Part shown: one piece after another, positions 1 through 9,144 of the stretch | How the letters are laid out: every line of letters begins with the position of its first letter | How positions within the stretch are numbered: the stretch's first letter is position 1 | From: Thermococcus indicus | GTDB taxonomy: Archaea > Methanobacteriota_B > Thermococci > Thermococcales > Thermococcaceae | NCBI RefSeq assembly: GCF_006274605.1 | Contig: NZ_CP040846.1 | Span: 1 to 64,000 of the forward strand | Reading direction: 5' to 3' | Length of the DNA stretch: 64,000 bases | Position numbers and translations under genes: made by a program | The notes under the pieces: generated by a model | The model's database searches: none | Seen by the model: the letters and a program-made list of their open reading frames with translations, nothing else | What the model was told of the DNA's origin: nothing

Positions 1-3000
1 ATGGCTGAAAGTGTTGGTGAAGTTCCAAGCGGCGAAAAGGAGTTCGCCGAATCCACCCGCAGGATAAGAGACATCATCGAATTTCCCGAGATAAATGAGG
101 AAGAGTTTGAGCGCATGCTCAAGAGCGCGAGCAGGGCCTACGGAGGGCCCCTGCCGCACAGGACGTACTCCCTCTGTCCCGAAACGAGGAGGGTCGTTCC
201 TGCCCTCGTTTGGGAGAACGATGGAAAGGTCTGGATAACCAAACGCTGTCCCGAAGGTATGATAACCGACGTTTATTACGAGAGCGTTGATCAGTACTAC
301 CGCTTCCAGAAGTGGAAGTTCGATTTCAAGCTCATGAGCACGAACGTTGAGAACACCGGAGTGAACTGCCCGTTCGACTGTGGATTGTGCGCCAGACATC
401 GCTCCCACACGAACCTGCTCAACATCGTCCTGACCAACAGGTGTAATTTGAGTTGCTGGTACTGCCTGCCAAGGGACGAGGAGGTCCTCTTCAGGATAAA
501 CGGAGAGACGGTTATAGCAAGGATGGAGGACGTTTCCAAACTCATCAACTTCGAGCACAGGGTCGAGATAGACGGCTTCTCAGGCGAGTATGGAACGCCT
601 GACTTCCTCGAGGTGCTGACCTTCAGGGACGGCAGGGCCGAGTGGACAAAGGTAACCAAATTCCTCAGAAGAAAGCATGAGGGTAAGGTCTACAGGATTA
701 GGACCCACACCGGAAGGACTCTCAGAACGACCCCGGAGCACAAGTTCCTCGTCTACTCCAACGGCGGCTTCGTCAAGAAGAGGGCAGATGAACTTTCCCC
801 CGGCGATGAACTCGTTCTGCTCTGGAACTTTGATGCCAAAGACGAAGTTGAGGAAATAGACCTCATTGAGGCCTTCAAAGAGCTGCCGGAGGAGGAAAAG
901 GGGAAAGTTTACGTAAGGGGCATTAAAGACCTTGACCTCTCCCCGCTAAAGGCCAAATACGGCGAGAGAATCTACCAGTGGAAGGGCCAGGACTCAATGC
1001 CGCTTAAGGCCTTCTACGAGCTCGGCGTTGGTGGAACCTTCAGGCTTGGAAGGGACGCCACAAGCCACGAGATTCCTTCGAGGCTAAAAATAACCCCCGA
1101 ATTCGCCAAGCTCATCGGCTACTTCATAGCGGACGGCCACTACACTGACAAAGACCTGAGAATAACCGTCGCCCACGAGGACGTTGAGAGGGAGATAATC
1201 GGCATAATCGAAAGCCTTGGCTTACCGCACAGCACTCTCGAATGGGAGGGCAAGGCGAAGCAGATAGTCATTGGCAGCAGGCTGATGAGGCTCGTCTTCA
1301 AACACGCCCTGGGAATCCCGGAGAAGGCCGAGAACAAGAGGCTTCCGAAGAACTTTCTGAGGTTGCCCTTCGATGCCAAGGTTGCCCTCCTGAGCGGGCT
1401 CTTCAACGGCGACGGCTACGTTGTGAGGGGTAAGAAACACCTCAACATAGGCTACGCGAGCGTGTCGAGGGGACTGATAAGGGACATCCTCTACCTGCTG
1501 GCCTCCCTCGGAGTGTTCGCGAGGGTCTACACGGTTCCAAAGGAGAGAATGAAAGGGGCCAACCACGACCTGTACAAGCTCTACATAGCGGGTCAGGATA
1601 TGGTCAAGCTTGTCGAGATGCTTGAGCTGAGGGAAGGCCACAGGGAGAGACTCGGCGACGTCGGGGAAAGAAAGCCCGCGAGAATAGACCGCGTGGGAGA
1701 CTTCTTCATCGACACGGTTGAAGCCATCGAGACGGAGGAATACAGCGGCTACGTCTACGACCTTGAGGTTGATGCTGAAGAGCATGCATTCATTGCGGGC
1801 GATGGAATGCTGATAAGCAACTGCTTCTTCTACGCCAAAGAAGGCCAGCCGATTTACGAGCCGACCCTTGAGCAGATAAGGATGATGCTCCGCAACGCCA
1901 AGAGGCAGCACCCGGTTGGGGCGAACGCCATCCAGCTCACCGGCGGCGAGCCAACCCTCCGCGAGGACCTCATCGAGATAATCAAAATCGCGAAGGAAGA
2001 AGGTTACGACCACGTCCAGCTCAACACCGACGGCATAAAGCTCGCCTTCGAGCCGGAGCTGGTGAAGAAGATCCGCGAGGCGGGCGTTAATACCCTCTAC
2101 ATGAGCTACGACGGAATGACGCCCCAGACCAACTGGAAGAACCACTGGGAGGTTCCACTCATCCTCGAGAACGTCAGGAAGGTCGGCGGGCCCGGCATAG
2201 TCCTCGTCCCGACCACCATCAGGAACGTCAACGACCATGAGCTCGGTGCCATAATCAACTTCGGCCTCAACCACATCGATATAATAAGGGGTGTGAACTT
2301 CCAGCCCATTTCCCTCGTCGGAAGGGTTCCTCGGAAGGAGCGCCAGCGCTTCAGGATAACGATCCCCGGGGCCATAGAGAGGATAGAGGAGCAGACCAAC
2401 GGGGCAATAGCCATGGACGACTGGTACCCGATTCCGATAGCAGGACACATAGCCAGGTTCTTTGAGGCGTTCACCGGCTCCCGCTACTACATGACCAGCC
2501 ACTACTGCTGCGGCGCTGCCACCTACGTCTTCCTCGACCGCGAGAACAAGAAGGTGGTGCCCATAAGCAGGTTCCTCGACGTCGAGGGCTTCGTCGAGTA
2601 CCTCGAGAGCAAGGCTGAGGAGATAGAGAACTGGAAGACCATGGGCAGGTTCCAGAAGCTCAAGCTCGGGGCGGAGATATTCATGAAGTTCCGCTCCTTC
2701 TACGACGACAGATACGCACCCAAGGGCATCAAGGTCCTCGACCTCATAAAGAACGCCTTCATGTACGGCAACTACGACGCCCTCGGAAAGTTCCACACTA
2801 ACGCTCTCTTCCTCGGAATGATGCATTTCATGGACGAGTACAACTACGACGTCGAGCGCGTCGAGCGCTGCGTCATCCACTACGCCATGCCGGACGGCAG
2901 GACGGTGCCCTTCTGCACCTTCAACGTGATTCCCGAGCTCTACAGGGACAAGGTGCAGGCCCAGTTCAGCTACACCTGGGAGGAGTGGAAGAAACTCCAC

Positions 3001-3129
3001 CCGGACTGGGAGTACCACAGGGACAAATACATCAGGACGAAGGAGTTCGTTGAGCGGATGAAGAACAGCGAGCTTTACAGGAAGACCTACATCGACATAG
3101 AGGACTACTTTGGCCTGAACACGAGGTGA
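1..3129 (+). CDS. tes: Tetraether-synthase-type radical SAM protein (COG1964), interrupted by an intein
   Basis: The 1042-residue precursor carries an intein at residues 155-607; splicing would leave a 589-residue enzyme. The N-terminal extein has CPFDCGLC (residues 123-130) and then CNLSC-W-Y, completed by Cys608 to give the CX3CX2C radical SAM motif; a TGGEP motif follows. This arrangement matches the MJ0619/Tes family, known to join two archaeol lipids into caldarchaeol-type tetraethers, which fits a Thermococcales membrane. The substrate is inferred from family likeness, not shown by the sequence. The start ATG is the first base of the window, so upstream signals and any longer N-terminus are unseen. 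A small gene follows after 10 nt and is probably cotranscribed. Related COG1964 radical SAM enzymes act on other substrates, so Tes is likely but not certain. Confidence 0.8.
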   Translation: MAESVGEVPSGEKEFAESTRRIRDIIEFPEINEEEFERMLKSASRAYGGPLPHRTYSLCPETRRVVPALVWENDGKVWITKRCPEGMITDVYYESVDQYYRFQKWKFDFKLMSTNVENTGVNCPFDCGLCARHRSHTNLLNIVLTNRCNLSCWYCLPRDEEVLFRINGETVIARMEDVSKLINFEHRVEIDGFSGEYGTPDFLEVLTFRDGRAEWTKVTKFLRRKHEGKVYRIRTHTGRTLRTTPEHKFLVYSNGGFVKKRADELSPGDELVLLWNFDAKDEVEEIDLIEAFKELPEEEKGKVYVRGIKDLDLSPLKAKYGERIYQWKGQDSMPLKAFYELGVGGTFRLGRDATSHEIPSRLKITPEFAKLIGYFIADGHYTDKDLRITVAHEDVEREIIGIIESLGLPHSTLEWEGKAKQIVIGSRLMRLVFKHALGIPEKAENKRLPKNFLRLPFDAKVALLSGLFNGDGYVVRGKKHLNIGYASVSRGLIRDILYLLASLGVFARVYTVPKERMKGANHDLYKLYIAGQDMVKLVEMLELREGHRERLGDVGERKPARIDRVGDFFIDTVEAIETEEYSGYVYDLEVDAEEHAFIAGDGMLISNCFFYAKEGQPIYEPTLEQIRMMLRNAKRQHPVGANAIQLTGGEPTLREDLIEIIKIAKEEGYDHVQLNTDGIKLAFEPELVKKIREAGVNTLYMSYDGMTPQTNWKNHWEVPLILENVRKVGGPGIVLVPTTIRNVNDHELGAIINFGLNHIDIIRGVNFQPISLVGRVPRKERQRFRITIPGAIERIEEQTNGAIAMDDWYPIPIAGHIARFFEAFTGSRYYMTSHYCCGAATYVFLDRENKKVVPISRFLDVEGFVEYLESKAEEIENWKTMGRFQKLKLGAEIFMKFRSFYDDRYAPKGIKVLDLIKNAFMYGNYDALGKFHTNALFLGMMHFMDEYNYDVERVERCVIHYAMPDGRTVPFCTFNVIPELYRDKVQAQFSYTWEEWKKLHPDWEYHRDKYIRTKEFVERMKNSELYRKTYIDIEDYFGLNTR
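463..1821 (+). other. Intein with LAGLIDADG homing endonuclease domain
   Basis: An in-frame 453-residue intein. It begins with Cys155 (CLPRDEEVLF, block A), has the TTPEH block-B motif at residues 243-247, two LAGLIDADG-type motifs (LIGYFIADG at 371-379, LLSGLFNGDG at 463-472), and ends LISN before Cys608. The penultimate residue is Ser rather than the usual His. The insertion point lies inside the radical SAM cysteine motif: the host supplies the first two cysteines, and the third cysteine of the mature enzyme is the C+1 residue. The endonuclease domain appears intact, so homing may still be possible. Confidence 0.93.
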
Positions 3130-3139
3130 GGTGGTGGAG

Positions 3140-3442
3140 ATGAGCGAGGGGATTTACAGCAGGGCCCTCATCAGGATGGACCTCAAGTTCGGCAGGGTAA
3201 CCCCCGACGAGGCCCGCGCCAGACAGTACGAGCTCCTCAAGGACGGACGGATATGGAGGGTCTCCATCAACGGCTACGCCCGGAGCGGCTTCGTGGTCTT
3301 CGACGAGGGAGCCATATCAAAGGACGAAGTGCTTGAAAAGCTGAGGGACTTCGAGCCGGAGGTCACCGCCATAAGAAGGCTCACCGTCGCGGAGCTTATC
3401 GAATCGAGCTACTCATGGAACAACGTTCTTTCAAAGGCATGA
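3140..3442 (+). CDS. Small conserved protein downstream of the radical SAM gene
   Basis: A 100-residue protein starting MSEGIYSRAL. I chose ATG 3140 over GTG 3131 because GGTGGTGGAG lies just upstream. No membrane segment or cysteine is visible; the predicted mix of strands and helices suggests a small soluble alpha/beta protein. It follows the tetraether-synthase-type gene by 10 nt and is probably in the same transcript, so it may be a partner or regulator of that enzyme, but I recognise no family and the function is unknown. Confidence 0.75.
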   Translation: MSEGIYSRALIRMDLKFGRVTPDEARARQYELLKDGRIWRVSINGYARSGFVVFDEGAISKDEVLEKLRDFEPEVTAIRRLTVAELIESSYSWNNVLSKA

Positions 3443-3587
3443 GGCCGTTTATCGTGTTTCTTCACTTCTCCCCATTTGAATGCCCGCAGACCACTATCGG
3501 ACCTCCATTTCGCCAAGAATACACCCCAGAGGACTTCGCTTCCAGAATGAAAAAGTAATCACCTACATACCGCCCTACACAAAAGCG

Positions 3588-3650
3588 CTTTAAGTTTTGA
3601 GGGTTATAACATCAATAGTCAGACATTGGTATACTGTTCAGTCGTCTGAC
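3588..3650 (+). promoter_or_regulatory. Promoter and leader of the chemoreceptor gene
   Basis: A TATA-like GCTTTAAG lies at 3588-3595, placing the transcript start near 3618 and leaving a leader of about 65 nt. The leader opens with GTCAGAC (3618-3624), whose reverse complement GTCTGAC stands at 3644-3650. This inverted repeat could form a 5' hairpin or be an operator. The rest of the 3443-3684 gap holds no recognisable gene. Confidence 0.45.
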
Positions 3651-3684
3651 GACCGTGATGGACCACAGGCAAGGGGTGGTTTCC

Positions 3685-5994
3685 ATGCAGTTTAAGAAGA
3701 AGATCATCATGACAATGGCGGCGGCTCTGATTATTACAATACTGATAGGCTCCCTCATTGTGATATCATCCTCGCTCATGATGAGGGACAACATACGCAA
3801 ATCCCTCGACCAGGAACTGAGCAACAACCTCCCCCGGCTCATGGCGGAGGGCATCAAGGACCCGACAACCAAGGAGGCGGGGATGATAGCAACGGGCTCC
3901 GCTGAACTGGGTGCAAAGCTGTTCGACGATTACTTTGAGAAGATGAAGGTTATGGGATCGGTTGCCATAGAGGCCGTTGACGTGGCGTATTCGAACTACG
4001 ACGAGAGCGATCCAAAGTTCAAAGCGTTTCTCCTGGACAGGTTTAAGGCGGTTAAAGACCTGGATCCAAACATAGCCTACGTCTACTTCGGAAGCACGAG
4101 CGGCGGAATGTACATGTGGCCCGACGAGCCCCTGCCAGAGGGCTACGACCCGAGGGTCAGGCCGTGGTACCAGGAGGCGGTGGCAAAGAACGGCCCGATA
4201 TGGACGGAGCCGTACCAGGACGCGTCAACCGGAAAGTGGATAGTCACGTACTCCGAGCCCATCTACATCAACGGCAAGCTCGTCGGCGTCATAGGCGTTG
4301 ACGTCTTCGTCTCCACGCTGATAGAGCAGTCAAAGGAAATAAAGATAGGTCAGAGCGGGTACATAGCCATCCTAAACAAAGACGGAACCATCATAGTGCA
4401 CCCCAACGAGAGCCTGGTTCAGACGTTCAACATAAACGACGACCCCAACCTCAGGTCCCTCTCCGACGAACTCAACAAGAACAAGGATAAGGGATGGGTT
4501 CTCTATTCATTCCAGGGCGTGGAGAAGGTCGCGGGATACAAGAGGATGAAGACTACCGGGTGGATAGTCCTGGCCACGGTGCCTCTCCACGAGCTCACTG
4601 ACCCCCTGACCGAGGCAATATCGGGCACGCTCAACCAGAGCACGGATAAGATAACAGCTTCCATCAACAAAACAGTCGATGACGGTCTGAAAACGACGAT
4701 AATGGGCTCCATTATAGCGGTCCTCGTCGGAATCCTCATGCTGTTCATCGGTTACAGAACCCTCAACAAGACACTTAAGCCGCTTGAGGAGTTGAGGCGG
4801 GTCGCGCAGGCTCTCGCCGAGGGAAGATTAAGCGACGTGAGCAAACAACTCAACCAAATCCACTACATTGAAGACGACGAAATCGGAGCCCTCATAAAAG
4901 CCTTCGAAGCCGTCGGAAAAGACCTAGTCGGAACACTCAACGCAATAGGCGAAAAACTCGAACGCCTCGCCGAAGGCGACCTAAGCAACGGCCTAAGCGT
5001 CGAAGCCAGAGGCGAACTCCAGGAGATCATCCAGGACCTCAAGGACACAACCCATAAGCTCAAGGGCCTCATCGGCGAAATAGTCAACGTCACCAACGAA
5101 CTCGACAAGAGGGCCAACATCCTCGCCCAAATCACAACCGACGTAACAGAAGCCATCAACCAAGTCAACGAAGCCGTACAACAAGTCAGCATCGAAGCCC
5201 AAAGACAACAAGAAAGCATCAACGAAATAACCGAAGGAATGCGCTTCGTCTCAGAAACAAGCGCCGAAAGCGTCAGAGCAATGGAAGAGTTCGAGGCAGC
5301 GGTAACGGAAGTCCTCAACATAGCCAACGAAGGCAGGCAGAAGGGCGAAATCTCAGCCAGACAGATAGAGAGCATCCAGGAGATGATGAGCAGCATCGAG
5401 AGCGCCGTCAGGAAGGTTGCTGAGATGAGCAGGAGTATTGAGGAGATTACGAACGTGATTACTAACATTGCCGAGCAGACGAATCTCCTGGCTTTGAACG
5501 CTGCGATTGAGGCGGCGAGGGCTGGTGAAGCTGGAAGAGGCTTCGCTGTGGTCGCCCAGGAGATTAGAAAGCTTGCAGAGGAGAGTAAACAGGCGGCCGA
5601 CAACATCAAGAACATCATCGACCAGATTACCGGCGAAATCCGCGATGCAGTAGACAGCACCCAGAAGGGTGTCACCGTGGTGAGTGAAAGCGCGGACACG
5701 CTCAGGGAAACCATAACGTACCTGACCAATATCGCCGATCTGCTTCAGGATGCGAGTTCGAGGATGGGTGAGGTTAAGGAGCAGATTGTTAGGACGCAGG
5801 ATGAGGTTGAGAATGCTTTGAGGTCTCTTGAGAACCTGGCTGCGAGTGCCGAGGAGACCACAGCTTCAGCGGAGGAGGTAAGCTCGGCAGTTGAGGAGCA
5901 GACTGCAGCAACGGAAGAACTCGAAAGAGCCGCCAAAGACCTCAAAAACATCGTGTCCCAGCTGCGGACAATAATAAGCAAGTTCAGGCTGTGA
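3685..5994 (+). CDS. Methyl-accepting chemotaxis protein
   Basis: A 769-residue transmembrane chemoreceptor. TM1 lies at about residues 6-28, then a double-CACHE sensor domain (about 35-320) containing [10 protein letters not shown]2 at about 336-359, HAMP, and a long coiled-coil signalling domain with the conserved hairpin tip [20 protein letters not shown] near residues 597-616. Such receptors control the CheA kinase and hence archaellum rotation. I chose ATG 3685 because GGGGTGGT sits just upstream; a start 30 nt earlier lacks a ribosome site. Codon choice changes sharply along the signalling half, suggesting recombination with a paralogue. No che gene is adjacent, so this is an orphan receptor. 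The ligand is unknown; the CACHE motif is of the kind found in amino-acid sensors. Confidence 0.93.
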   Translation: MQFKKKIIMTMAAALIITILIGSLIVISSSLMMRDNIRKSLDQELSNNLPRLMAEGIKDPTTKEAGMIATGSAELGAKLFDDYFEKMKVMGSVAIEAVDVAYSNYDESDPKFKAFLLDRFKAVKDLDPNIAYVYFGSTSGGMYMWPDEPLPEGYDPRVRPWYQEAVAKNGPIWTEPYQDASTGKWIVTYSEPIYINGKLVGVIGVDVFVSTLIEQSKEIKIGQSGYIAILNKDGTIIVHPNESLVQTFNINDDPNLRSLSDELNKNKDKGWVLYSFQGVEKVAGYKRMKTTGWIVLATVPLHELTDPLTEAISGTLNQSTDKITASINKTVDDGLKTTIMGSIIAVLVGILMLFIGYRTLNKTLKPLEELRRVAQALAEGRLSDVSKQLNQIHYIEDDEIGALIKAFEAVGKDLVGTLNAIGEKLERLAEGDLSNGLSVEARGELQEIIQDLKDTTHKLKGLIGEIVNVTNELDKRANILAQITTDVTEAINQVNEAVQQVSIEAQRQQESINEITEGMRFVSETSAESVRAMEEFEAAVTEVLNIANEGRQKGEISARQIESIQEMMSSIESAVRKVAEMSRSIEEITNVITNIAEQTNLLALNAAIEAARAGEAGRGFAVVAQEIRKLAEESKQAADNIKNIIDQITGEIRDAVDSTQKGVTVVSESADTLRETITYLTNIADLLQDASSRMGEVKEQIVRTQDEVENALRSLENLAASAEETTASAEEVSSAVEEQTAATEELERAAKDLKNIVSQLRTIISKFRL

Positions 5995-6003
5995 AAAAAA
6001 AGG
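5994..6003 (-). terminator. Oligo-T terminator of the DUF2139 gene
   Basis: Directly after the stop of the minus-strand DUF2139 gene the transcript would read a run of eight T (plus-strand A run at about 5995-6002), the simple U-tract type of archaeal terminator. It lies between convergent genes. Confidence 0.5.
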
Positions 6004-6005
6004 GC

Positions 6006-7472
6006 TCAGCGGAGCTCTATTCTCACTTTTCCTTTCATATCCCCTTTCTCCAGCTCGAAGCCCACGATGCCGCTGAAGGAGTCCAGCTCAAGGATGTTCT
6101 TCCCCGCCCTAACGTCGAACCTCTCGGCGACTGCCTCCCCCGCCGGGAGCGATAGGTCGTACTCGTAGACCGTCAGCCGGTTGTCGCCGCTGAGGTGAAG
6201 AACCATTCTCGGCTCGCGGTAGCCGTCCAGCGGGATTCCACCGAAGGTCCCCGCCCCAATGTCCTTTGCGGCACTCGGAAGCGCGAGCGGAAGGGAGAAG
6301 CTCACCGCCGGCGGCCTCTCTTGAATTATCCTCTCGTCGAGAACCACTACCTCCCTGTTCCCCGTGTCGAAGGGCGTCGCCTCCGTCGCGCCCGTGTTGG
6401 GGGCGGTGTTGGTGGCAACGAGGAGCCTTCCGCCGACTTTCTCGATGCTCGTCACCCTGGCGCCGAATGCCCCGACTATCCTGACCATCGGCGGGGCAAC
6501 GTAGATGAGAACGCTCGGCCCGACGACGGTGTTGGTGGCGGCCCACTCGATTCCCGCATCCTGGGAACCTGGCCTGTAAACCGCGTCGTGGTGCGCGTTG
6601 AAGGCGGTGATAATGCCCCCGCCGACGTTTATCGCGTTCACCCTGAATGGGGCGTAGAAGGTGTAGAAGTCGAAGAGCCTGAAGAACCTGAACTCCTCGC
6701 CCATGAGGGGATTCCCTGCCAGAACCCCTCCCCTGACGAAGGCGAAGGCGCGGTTGTAGGCGGAAGCCATCGCCCCGAGCTCGGGCCTTATGTACGGCCG
6801 TCCATCGACGCTTCCACCGGGCTGGAACGTCTCCCATCTCCCCTCCACCAGGTCCAGCGCTTTAAACTCCCTCAGACCGCCGGTGAAGTTGTTCCCAACG
6901 CCGAAAAAGGCGGCATCGTGAACCCTGGTTCCCTTGGGGGCCGGCTCGTGAATCAGCGCCTCGGCCTTTCCGGTTCTTCTGTCGAGGGCGTAGACGCCGA
7001 GGTTGGCGTGGCCGTCCTCCCTCGCGAGGAGAAGCCTGTCATTGTAGGGGTCGTAGAGTATATCGCTCACCTCTCCCGCCCAGTCGGTCTCGTGGTGGAT
7101 GGAATCCTTCCAGAGAAGCCTTATGGAGTCGTTCTCGGTGTCGTAAACGTGAACGTGGGAGTACTTGTTGTGGAAGAGTATCCTCCTGTCCTCACGGTAA
7201 ATCGCCGGCGCGTGAACCCAGCCACCGAAGTAAATGAACTCGTCAACCGTCTCGACCGCGTTGTAGGTGTCGCCGCCGCTCGTCGGGGCGTCTCCGAGGA
7301 GGGTGAAGTCGTAAACATTTTCCTCCCCGCTCCCGAGGTCTATGAAGTGCGCCTCCGCCTCAAAGGCCAGCGTGAAGTAGAGCGTCCCGTTGTGATATTT
7401 CAGCCCGAATATTCCTCCGCTGCCCCATTCTGGACCGTAGCGACCCGGAAAACTGTAGTTCCCCATGAGCAT
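6006..7472 (-). CDS. DUF2139 family protein, predicted beta-propeller
   Basis: A protein of about 488 residues with repeated short strands and turns such as 'YDPYNDRLLLAREDG', consistent with a beta-propeller. It resembles the DUF2139 family found mainly in Thermococcales and related archaea, whose function is unknown. No signal peptide or membrane segment is clear, so it is probably cytoplasmic. I chose ATG 7472 (start MLMGNYSFPG) because GGTGAT lies just upstream; the reading frame extends a further 17 codons, which lack a ribosome site. It is transcribed divergently from lrgA, apparently from a shared TATA region. Confidence 0.75.
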   Translation of the reverse strand: MLMGNYSFPGRYGPEWGSGGIFGLKYHNGTLYFTLAFEAEAHFIDLGSGEENVYDFTLLGDAPTSGGDTYNAVETVDEFIYFGGWVHAPAIYREDRRILFHNKYSHVHVYDTENDSIRLLWKDSIHHETDWAGEVSDILYDPYNDRLLLAREDGHANLGVYALDRRTGKAEALIHEPAPKGTRVHDAAFFGVGNNFTGGLREFKALDLVEGRWETFQPGGSVDGRPYIRPELGAMASAYNRAFAFVRGGVLAGNPLMGEEFRFFRLFDFYTFYAPFRVNAINVGGGIITAFNAHHDAVYRPGSQDAGIEWAATNTVVGPSVLIYVAPPMVRIVGAFGARVTSIEKVGGRLLVATNTAPNTGATEATPFDTGNREVVVLDERIIQERPPAVSFSLPLALPSAAKDIGAGTFGGIPLDGYREPRMVLHLSGDNRLTVYEYDLSLPAGEAVAERFDVRAGKNILELDSFSGIVGFELEKGDMKGKVRIELR

Positions 7473-7530
7473 GATATCACCGGTGGTGTTACGCAACGGG
7501 GGCTTATTGGCCTTTCGCATCACCCGGGAC

Positions 7531-7540
7531 GCTTTTATAT
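7531..7540. promoter_or_regulatory. Shared divergent TATA element
   Basis: GCTTTTATAT reads as a TATA box on the plus strand, 26 bp before the lrgA ATG (so that transcript would be almost leaderless), and as ATATAAAAGC on the minus strand, placing the DUF2139 transcript start near 7510. No other TATA-like sequence is evident between the two genes. Confidence 0.55.
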
Positions 7541-7561
7541 GGAGGCACCCTAGACTGGAGC

Positions 7562-7909
7562 ATGAGGCCCTACCGCGGACTGGCGATAATATTCGGCTTC
7601 TACGCGCTGGGTGAGTTTACAGCATATGCCCTCAACCTGACGATTCCGGGGAGCGTGCTCGGCATGCTCTTCCTCCTGGGCGCACTGCATACAGGTCTCA
7701 TCAAACTGGGGTGGGTTGAAGGGGAAGCGGAACTCTTCGTCAGGAACATGAGCGTCATGTTCATCCCTCCTGGCGTGGGCATAGTGACCTACCTCGGCCT
7801 GATAAAGAGCCAGGCGGTACCGATATTCGTCGCCCTGGTTCTGAGCTTCCTGATTACGCTCGTCGTAACGGCGAAGACCGTCGAGTTCCTCAGGAGGGAG
7901 GAGGAATGA
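7562..7909 (+). CDS. lrgA: LrgA/CidA family membrane protein
   Basis: A 115-residue protein with four predicted membrane helices and the family features IPGSVLGMLFL and MFIPPGVGIV. In bacteria LrgA/CidA proteins form small membrane complexes with LrgB/CidB, first linked to murein hydrolase export and autolysis and later to pyruvate uptake. Thermococci have no murein, so a transport role for a small organic acid is more likely here; that is inference. The stop overlaps the start of lrgB (ATGA), showing translational coupling. The TATA box is about 26 bp upstream of the ATG, so the mRNA is probably leaderless. Confidence 0.88.
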   Translation: MRPYRGLAIIFGFYALGEFTAYALNLTIPGSVLGMLFLLGALHTGLIKLGWVEGEAELFVRNMSVMFIPPGVGIVTYLGLIKSQAVPIFVALVLSFLITLVVTAKTVEFLRREEE

Positions 7910-8580
7910 ACCCGCTCGGAATAACCCTCACGCTGGTGGTCTTCTACCTGTTCTCGGAACTCCACTCCAGAAAGAGAGCCTTCTACACGAACCCGGTTCT
8001 CCTGTCCATAATCACGATAGCGGTTATCCTCAAGTGGTTCGGAATCCCCTACGGGAGCTACATGGATAGCGCGGTTATACTCAAGTTCCTTCTCGGGCCG
8101 GCGGTGGTGAGTCTGGCCGTTCCGGTTTACAAGGGCAGGGAGACCATAAAAGCCTACGCGAGGGAGATAGCGCTCGGAGTAGCCGTCGGCGGAACGGTTG
8201 CAATCCTCAGCGCCTTCTACATCGCCAGACTCCTCGGCGGAAGTGAGGAAGTTCTCCTCAGCATAGCCCCCAAGAGCGTTACCACCGCCATAGCGATCGG
8301 TATAAGCGAGAAGATAGGCGGCATTCCAGCTTTAACCGCGGTACTCGTGATACTGACAGGGATAATGGGGAACGCGGTCGGGCCGGAATTGCTCGGCCTC
8401 ATCAAGGTTAGGGACAGAATAGCACGCGGTCTGGCGATGGGGGTTAGTTCCCATGGCCTTGGAACGGCGAGGATAATACTGGACGATGAGCTCGCGGGAG
8501 CGGTGAGCGGCCTTGCGATGGCCCTGAACGGCGTCTTCACGTCACTCCTGCTTCCCCACCTTATCGAAGTCCTCAAGTAG
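7906..8580 (+). CDS. lrgB: LrgB family membrane protein
   Basis: A 224-residue membrane protein with about six hydrophobic helices and the LrgB signature region around APKSVTTAIAIGISEKIGG. It starts within the lrgA stop (ATGA overlap) and is its obligate partner. Its 3' end runs 39 nt into the end of the convergent Tfx-type regulator gene, which might cause antisense interference between the two transcripts. Bacterial relatives include pyruvate transporters; the archaeal substrate is not known. Confidence 0.9.
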   Translation: MNPLGITLTLVVFYLFSELHSRKRAFYTNPVLLSIITIAVILKWFGIPYGSYMDSAVILKFLLGPAVVSLAVPVYKGRETIKAYAREIALGVAVGGTVAILSAFYIARLLGGSEEVLLSIAPKSVTTAIAIGISEKIGGIPALTAVLVILTGIMGNAVGPELLGLIKVRDRIARGLAMGVSSHGLGTARIILDDELAGAVSGLAMALNGVFTSLLLPHLIEVLK

Positions 8581-8985
8581 GCACTCGCTTATCCTGAGCC
8601 GGTCCTTGGCATCAAGGAAGAGCGTGAAGTCGCGCTTCGCTATCCTGTCGCTTATCGGGGCGTGCTCCACGAGAAAGGCGATTATCTCCGCCGTGCTGTA
8701 CGGCACCTTGATTTTCAGCTCGTCGGCCTTCAGGAAGAGCCTCTCCGGAACGTTGAAGATGTCCTCACCCTTCCTCACATCGACGCTTATCTTGGAGTTT
8801 ATCTGCTCCCAGATCAGGAGGGTGTTTCTGGCCTTCTCGATCTTGTCAAGCGCGCGCCTCTCAAGGATGCTTATGTTGGCCCGGCTCGTTCCGAGCATCT
8901 CGGCTATCTCGCTCTGTTTGAGGCCCCTGGCGCGGAGGCGGAGAATTTTAATCTGCTGCTCGGTTAGAAAGCTCCCCTTCCCCAT
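8542..8985 (-). CDS. Tfx family DNA-binding protein
   Basis: A 147-residue transcription factor. The N-terminus has a helix-turn-helix of the sigma-70 region 4/Tfx kind (LRARGLKQSEIAEMLGTSRA) followed by a basic helix; the C-terminal part is the Tfx-specific domain. The founding member, from Methanothermobacter, binds near the molybdenum formylmethanofuran dehydrogenase operon; the target here is unknown. I chose ATG 8985, 6 nt after CAGGTG. A TATA-like AACTTTTAACC at about 9017-9029 precedes it, and a near-palindrome at 9049-9067 could be its own operator. It might control the convergent lrgAB pair, which is inference from position only. Confidence 0.85.
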   Translation of the reverse strand: MGKGSFLTEQQIKILRLRARGLKQSEIAEMLGTSRANISILERRALDKIEKARNTLLIWEQINSKISVDVRKGEDIFNVPERLFLKADELKIKVPYSTAEIIAFLVEHAPISDRIAKRDFTLFLDAKDRLRISECLLEDFDKVGKQE

Positions 8986-9048
8986 TTTAAACACCTGAGT
9001 TTAACAAGGCGCAGAAGGTTAAAAGTTTTTCTCGATACCCTTCCAACC

Positions 9049-9067
9049 GGATATCTAAAAGATACCC
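9049..9067. promoter_or_regulatory. Near-palindrome upstream of the Tfx-type gene
   Basis: GGATATCT-AAA-AGATACCC is an inverted repeat with a single mismatch per arm. It lies about 20 bp upstream of the TATA box of the Tfx-type gene; a further GATACCC copy stands at 9034-9040. This is a plausible autoregulatory operator, unproven. Confidence 0.35.
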
Positions 9068-9144
9068 AAAAAACACCGCCCAAAATCGGTACGGTAGGGA
9101 GAACGTCGCAGTTCAGAACTTTTAGAACAGGAGAGGGTTTCTGG

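Noticed and set aside
1222-3018. A 598-codon open frame antisense to the radical SAM gene
   Set aside because: Runs opposite a well-supported gene with recognisable motifs; its product is rich in Val, Leu, Glu and Gly from reverse reading of biased codons and shows no family features or ribosome site.
3443-3570. Gene remnant after the radical SAM partner gene
   Set aside because: One frame ends in a protein-like YTPEDFASRMKK but is too short and has no start or recognisable homology, so it cannot be supported.
6195-7553. A 452-codon frame antisense to the DUF2139 gene
   Set aside because: Arises from the GC-rich third positions of the true gene; no ribosome site and no domain-like sequence.
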